Positions 6,699 to 7,210 of a DNA stretch of 7,210 nucleotides are shown here, piece by piece (position 1 is the stretch's first letter; each line of letters begins with the position of its first letter). Under the pieces are notes generated by a model. The model did no database searches. It saw only the letters and a program-made list of their open reading frames with translations, and had not been told where the DNA came from. The position numbers and the translations under genes are program-made. This DNA comes from DATGFB01 sp032160545 (GTDB lineage: Bacteria; Actinomycetota; Actinomycetes; Mycobacteriales; Jatrophihabitantaceae): NCBI GenBank assembly GCA_032160545.1, contig JAVHVN010000099.1, positions 1 to 7,210 on the forward strand, in the 5' to 3' direction.

Positions 6699-7210
6699 GT
6701 GTCGTCGAACTGGGGTGCGCTGAGCCGGCTGGCGCCACTGGGTGGTCGGTTGCTCGTCGCGACGCCCCACCTCGAGGACCCGCACTTCAGCCGCACCGTC
6801 GTCTACCTGCTCGAGCATGACGGCGGCGGCACCGTCGGGGTCGTGCTGAACCGCCCCAGCCACACGCCGGTGGGTCAGGTACTGCCCGACTGGCACGAGG
6901 CGGTGAGCGGGCCCGCAGTGGTCTTCGGCGGCGGCCCGGTGCAGCCGGACGGCGCGTTGTGCCTCGCCCAGCTGCAGTCCGACGGACCGGGCGTGCGGCC
7001 CGTGGTCGACGGCGTGGGCACGGTGGACCTCGACGGCGACGTCACCGTCATCAGCAATCTGGCGAGCCGGCTGCGGGTATTCGCCGGCCACGCGGGCTGG
7101 GCACCCGGCCAGCTCGATCTCGAACTCGCCGAGGGCGCGTGGTGGGTGCTCGACGGCAGCCCGGACGACCTGTTCAGCCTGGAGCCGCACGGCATGTGGC
7201 GCGCGGTGCT
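6699..7210 (+). CDS. YqgE/AlgH family protein (DUF179), 5' part, cut by window edge
   Basis: The frame from GTG 6699 is open to the right edge, giving 170 complete residues of a family usually about 180-200 long, so only the C-terminus is missing. Hallmarks seen: GGRLLVATPHLEDPHFSRTV (15-34), YLLEHDGGGTVGVVLNRP (36-53), VVFGGGPV (74-81), and near the end RVFAGHAGWAPGQLDLEL (126-143) followed by a Trp pair and SPDDLFS (154-160). The fold is conserved across bacteria, but no biochemical activity is established; the AlgH name comes from an old link to alginate regulation in Pseudomonas. An in-frame ATG at 6663 would add 12 residues; GTG 6699 fits where homology starts. The neighbouring divergent MFS gene mirrors Rv0037c-Rv0038. 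Confidence 0.93.
   Translation, partial: MSSNWGALSRLAPLGGRLLVATPHLEDPHFSRTVVYLLEHDGGGTVGVVLNRPSHTPVGQVLPDWHEAVSGPAVVFGGGPVQPDGALCLAQLQSDGPGVRPVVDGVGTVDLDGDVTVISNLASRLRVFAGHAGWAPGQLDLELAEGAWWVLDGSPDDLFSLEPHGMWRAV

Noticed and set aside
6681..7190. 169-residue open frame on the minus strand opposite the YqgE gene
   Set aside because: The plus-strand frame carries all the YqgE/AlgH hallmarks; the antisense frame is a composition shadow.
1..7210. A mobile element, defence island, CRISPR array or RNA gene
   Set aside because: I saw no transposase, integrase, direct or terminal repeats, spacer array, tRNA or rRNA-like sequence; composition and coding style appear even across all six genes.

Overview
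The window is very GC-rich (codon third positions are almost all G or C) and reads as ordinary chromosomal DNA of a high-GC actinobacterium. Four of its genes have the same order and orientation as the origin-proximal block known from Mycobacterium tuberculosis as Rv3907c (pcnA), Rv3908 (mutT4), Rv3909 and Rv3910 (MurJ/MviN). The other two match the pair Rv0037c (MFS protein) and Rv0038 (YqgE/AlgH family). The sequence alone does not fix the genus.

Layout. Minus strand, 3848 to 1: a tight three-gene operon of a NUDIX hydrolase, a secreted and membrane-anchored DUF6049-type protein, and the lipid II flippase MurJ, whose C-terminal part lies beyond the left edge. Both junctions are 4-base GTGA stop/start overlaps, so translation is probably coupled. 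Plus strand, 3878 to 5335: a CCA-adding tRNA nucleotidyltransferase with an HD domain, divergent from the NUDIX gene. Minus strand, 6620 to 5304: a 12-helix-type MFS transporter that converges on, and overlaps by 32 bases, the end of the tRNA nucleotidyltransferase gene. Plus strand, 6699 to the right edge: a YqgE/AlgH (DUF179) family protein, divergent from the MFS gene.

Functionally this is housekeeping: cell-wall precursor export (MurJ, probably with the DUF6049 protein outside the membrane), nucleotide or alarmone clean-up (NUDIX), tRNA 3'-end maturation, and a transporter and a conserved protein of unclear role. Coding density is near total. The only non-coding gaps are 29 bases (3849-3877) and 78 bases (6621-6698), both between divergent genes, and both contain -10-like hexamers placed as in leaderless actinobacterial promoters. 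I saw no RNA gene, insertion sequence, CRISPR array, phage gene or clear terminator. I did not find a new biological system. The points most worth a second look are the long N-terminal cytoplasmic extension of MurJ, the CxC insertion in the DUF6049 protein, the compact divergent and convergent gene junctions, and the joining of two conserved origin-flanking gene blocks.
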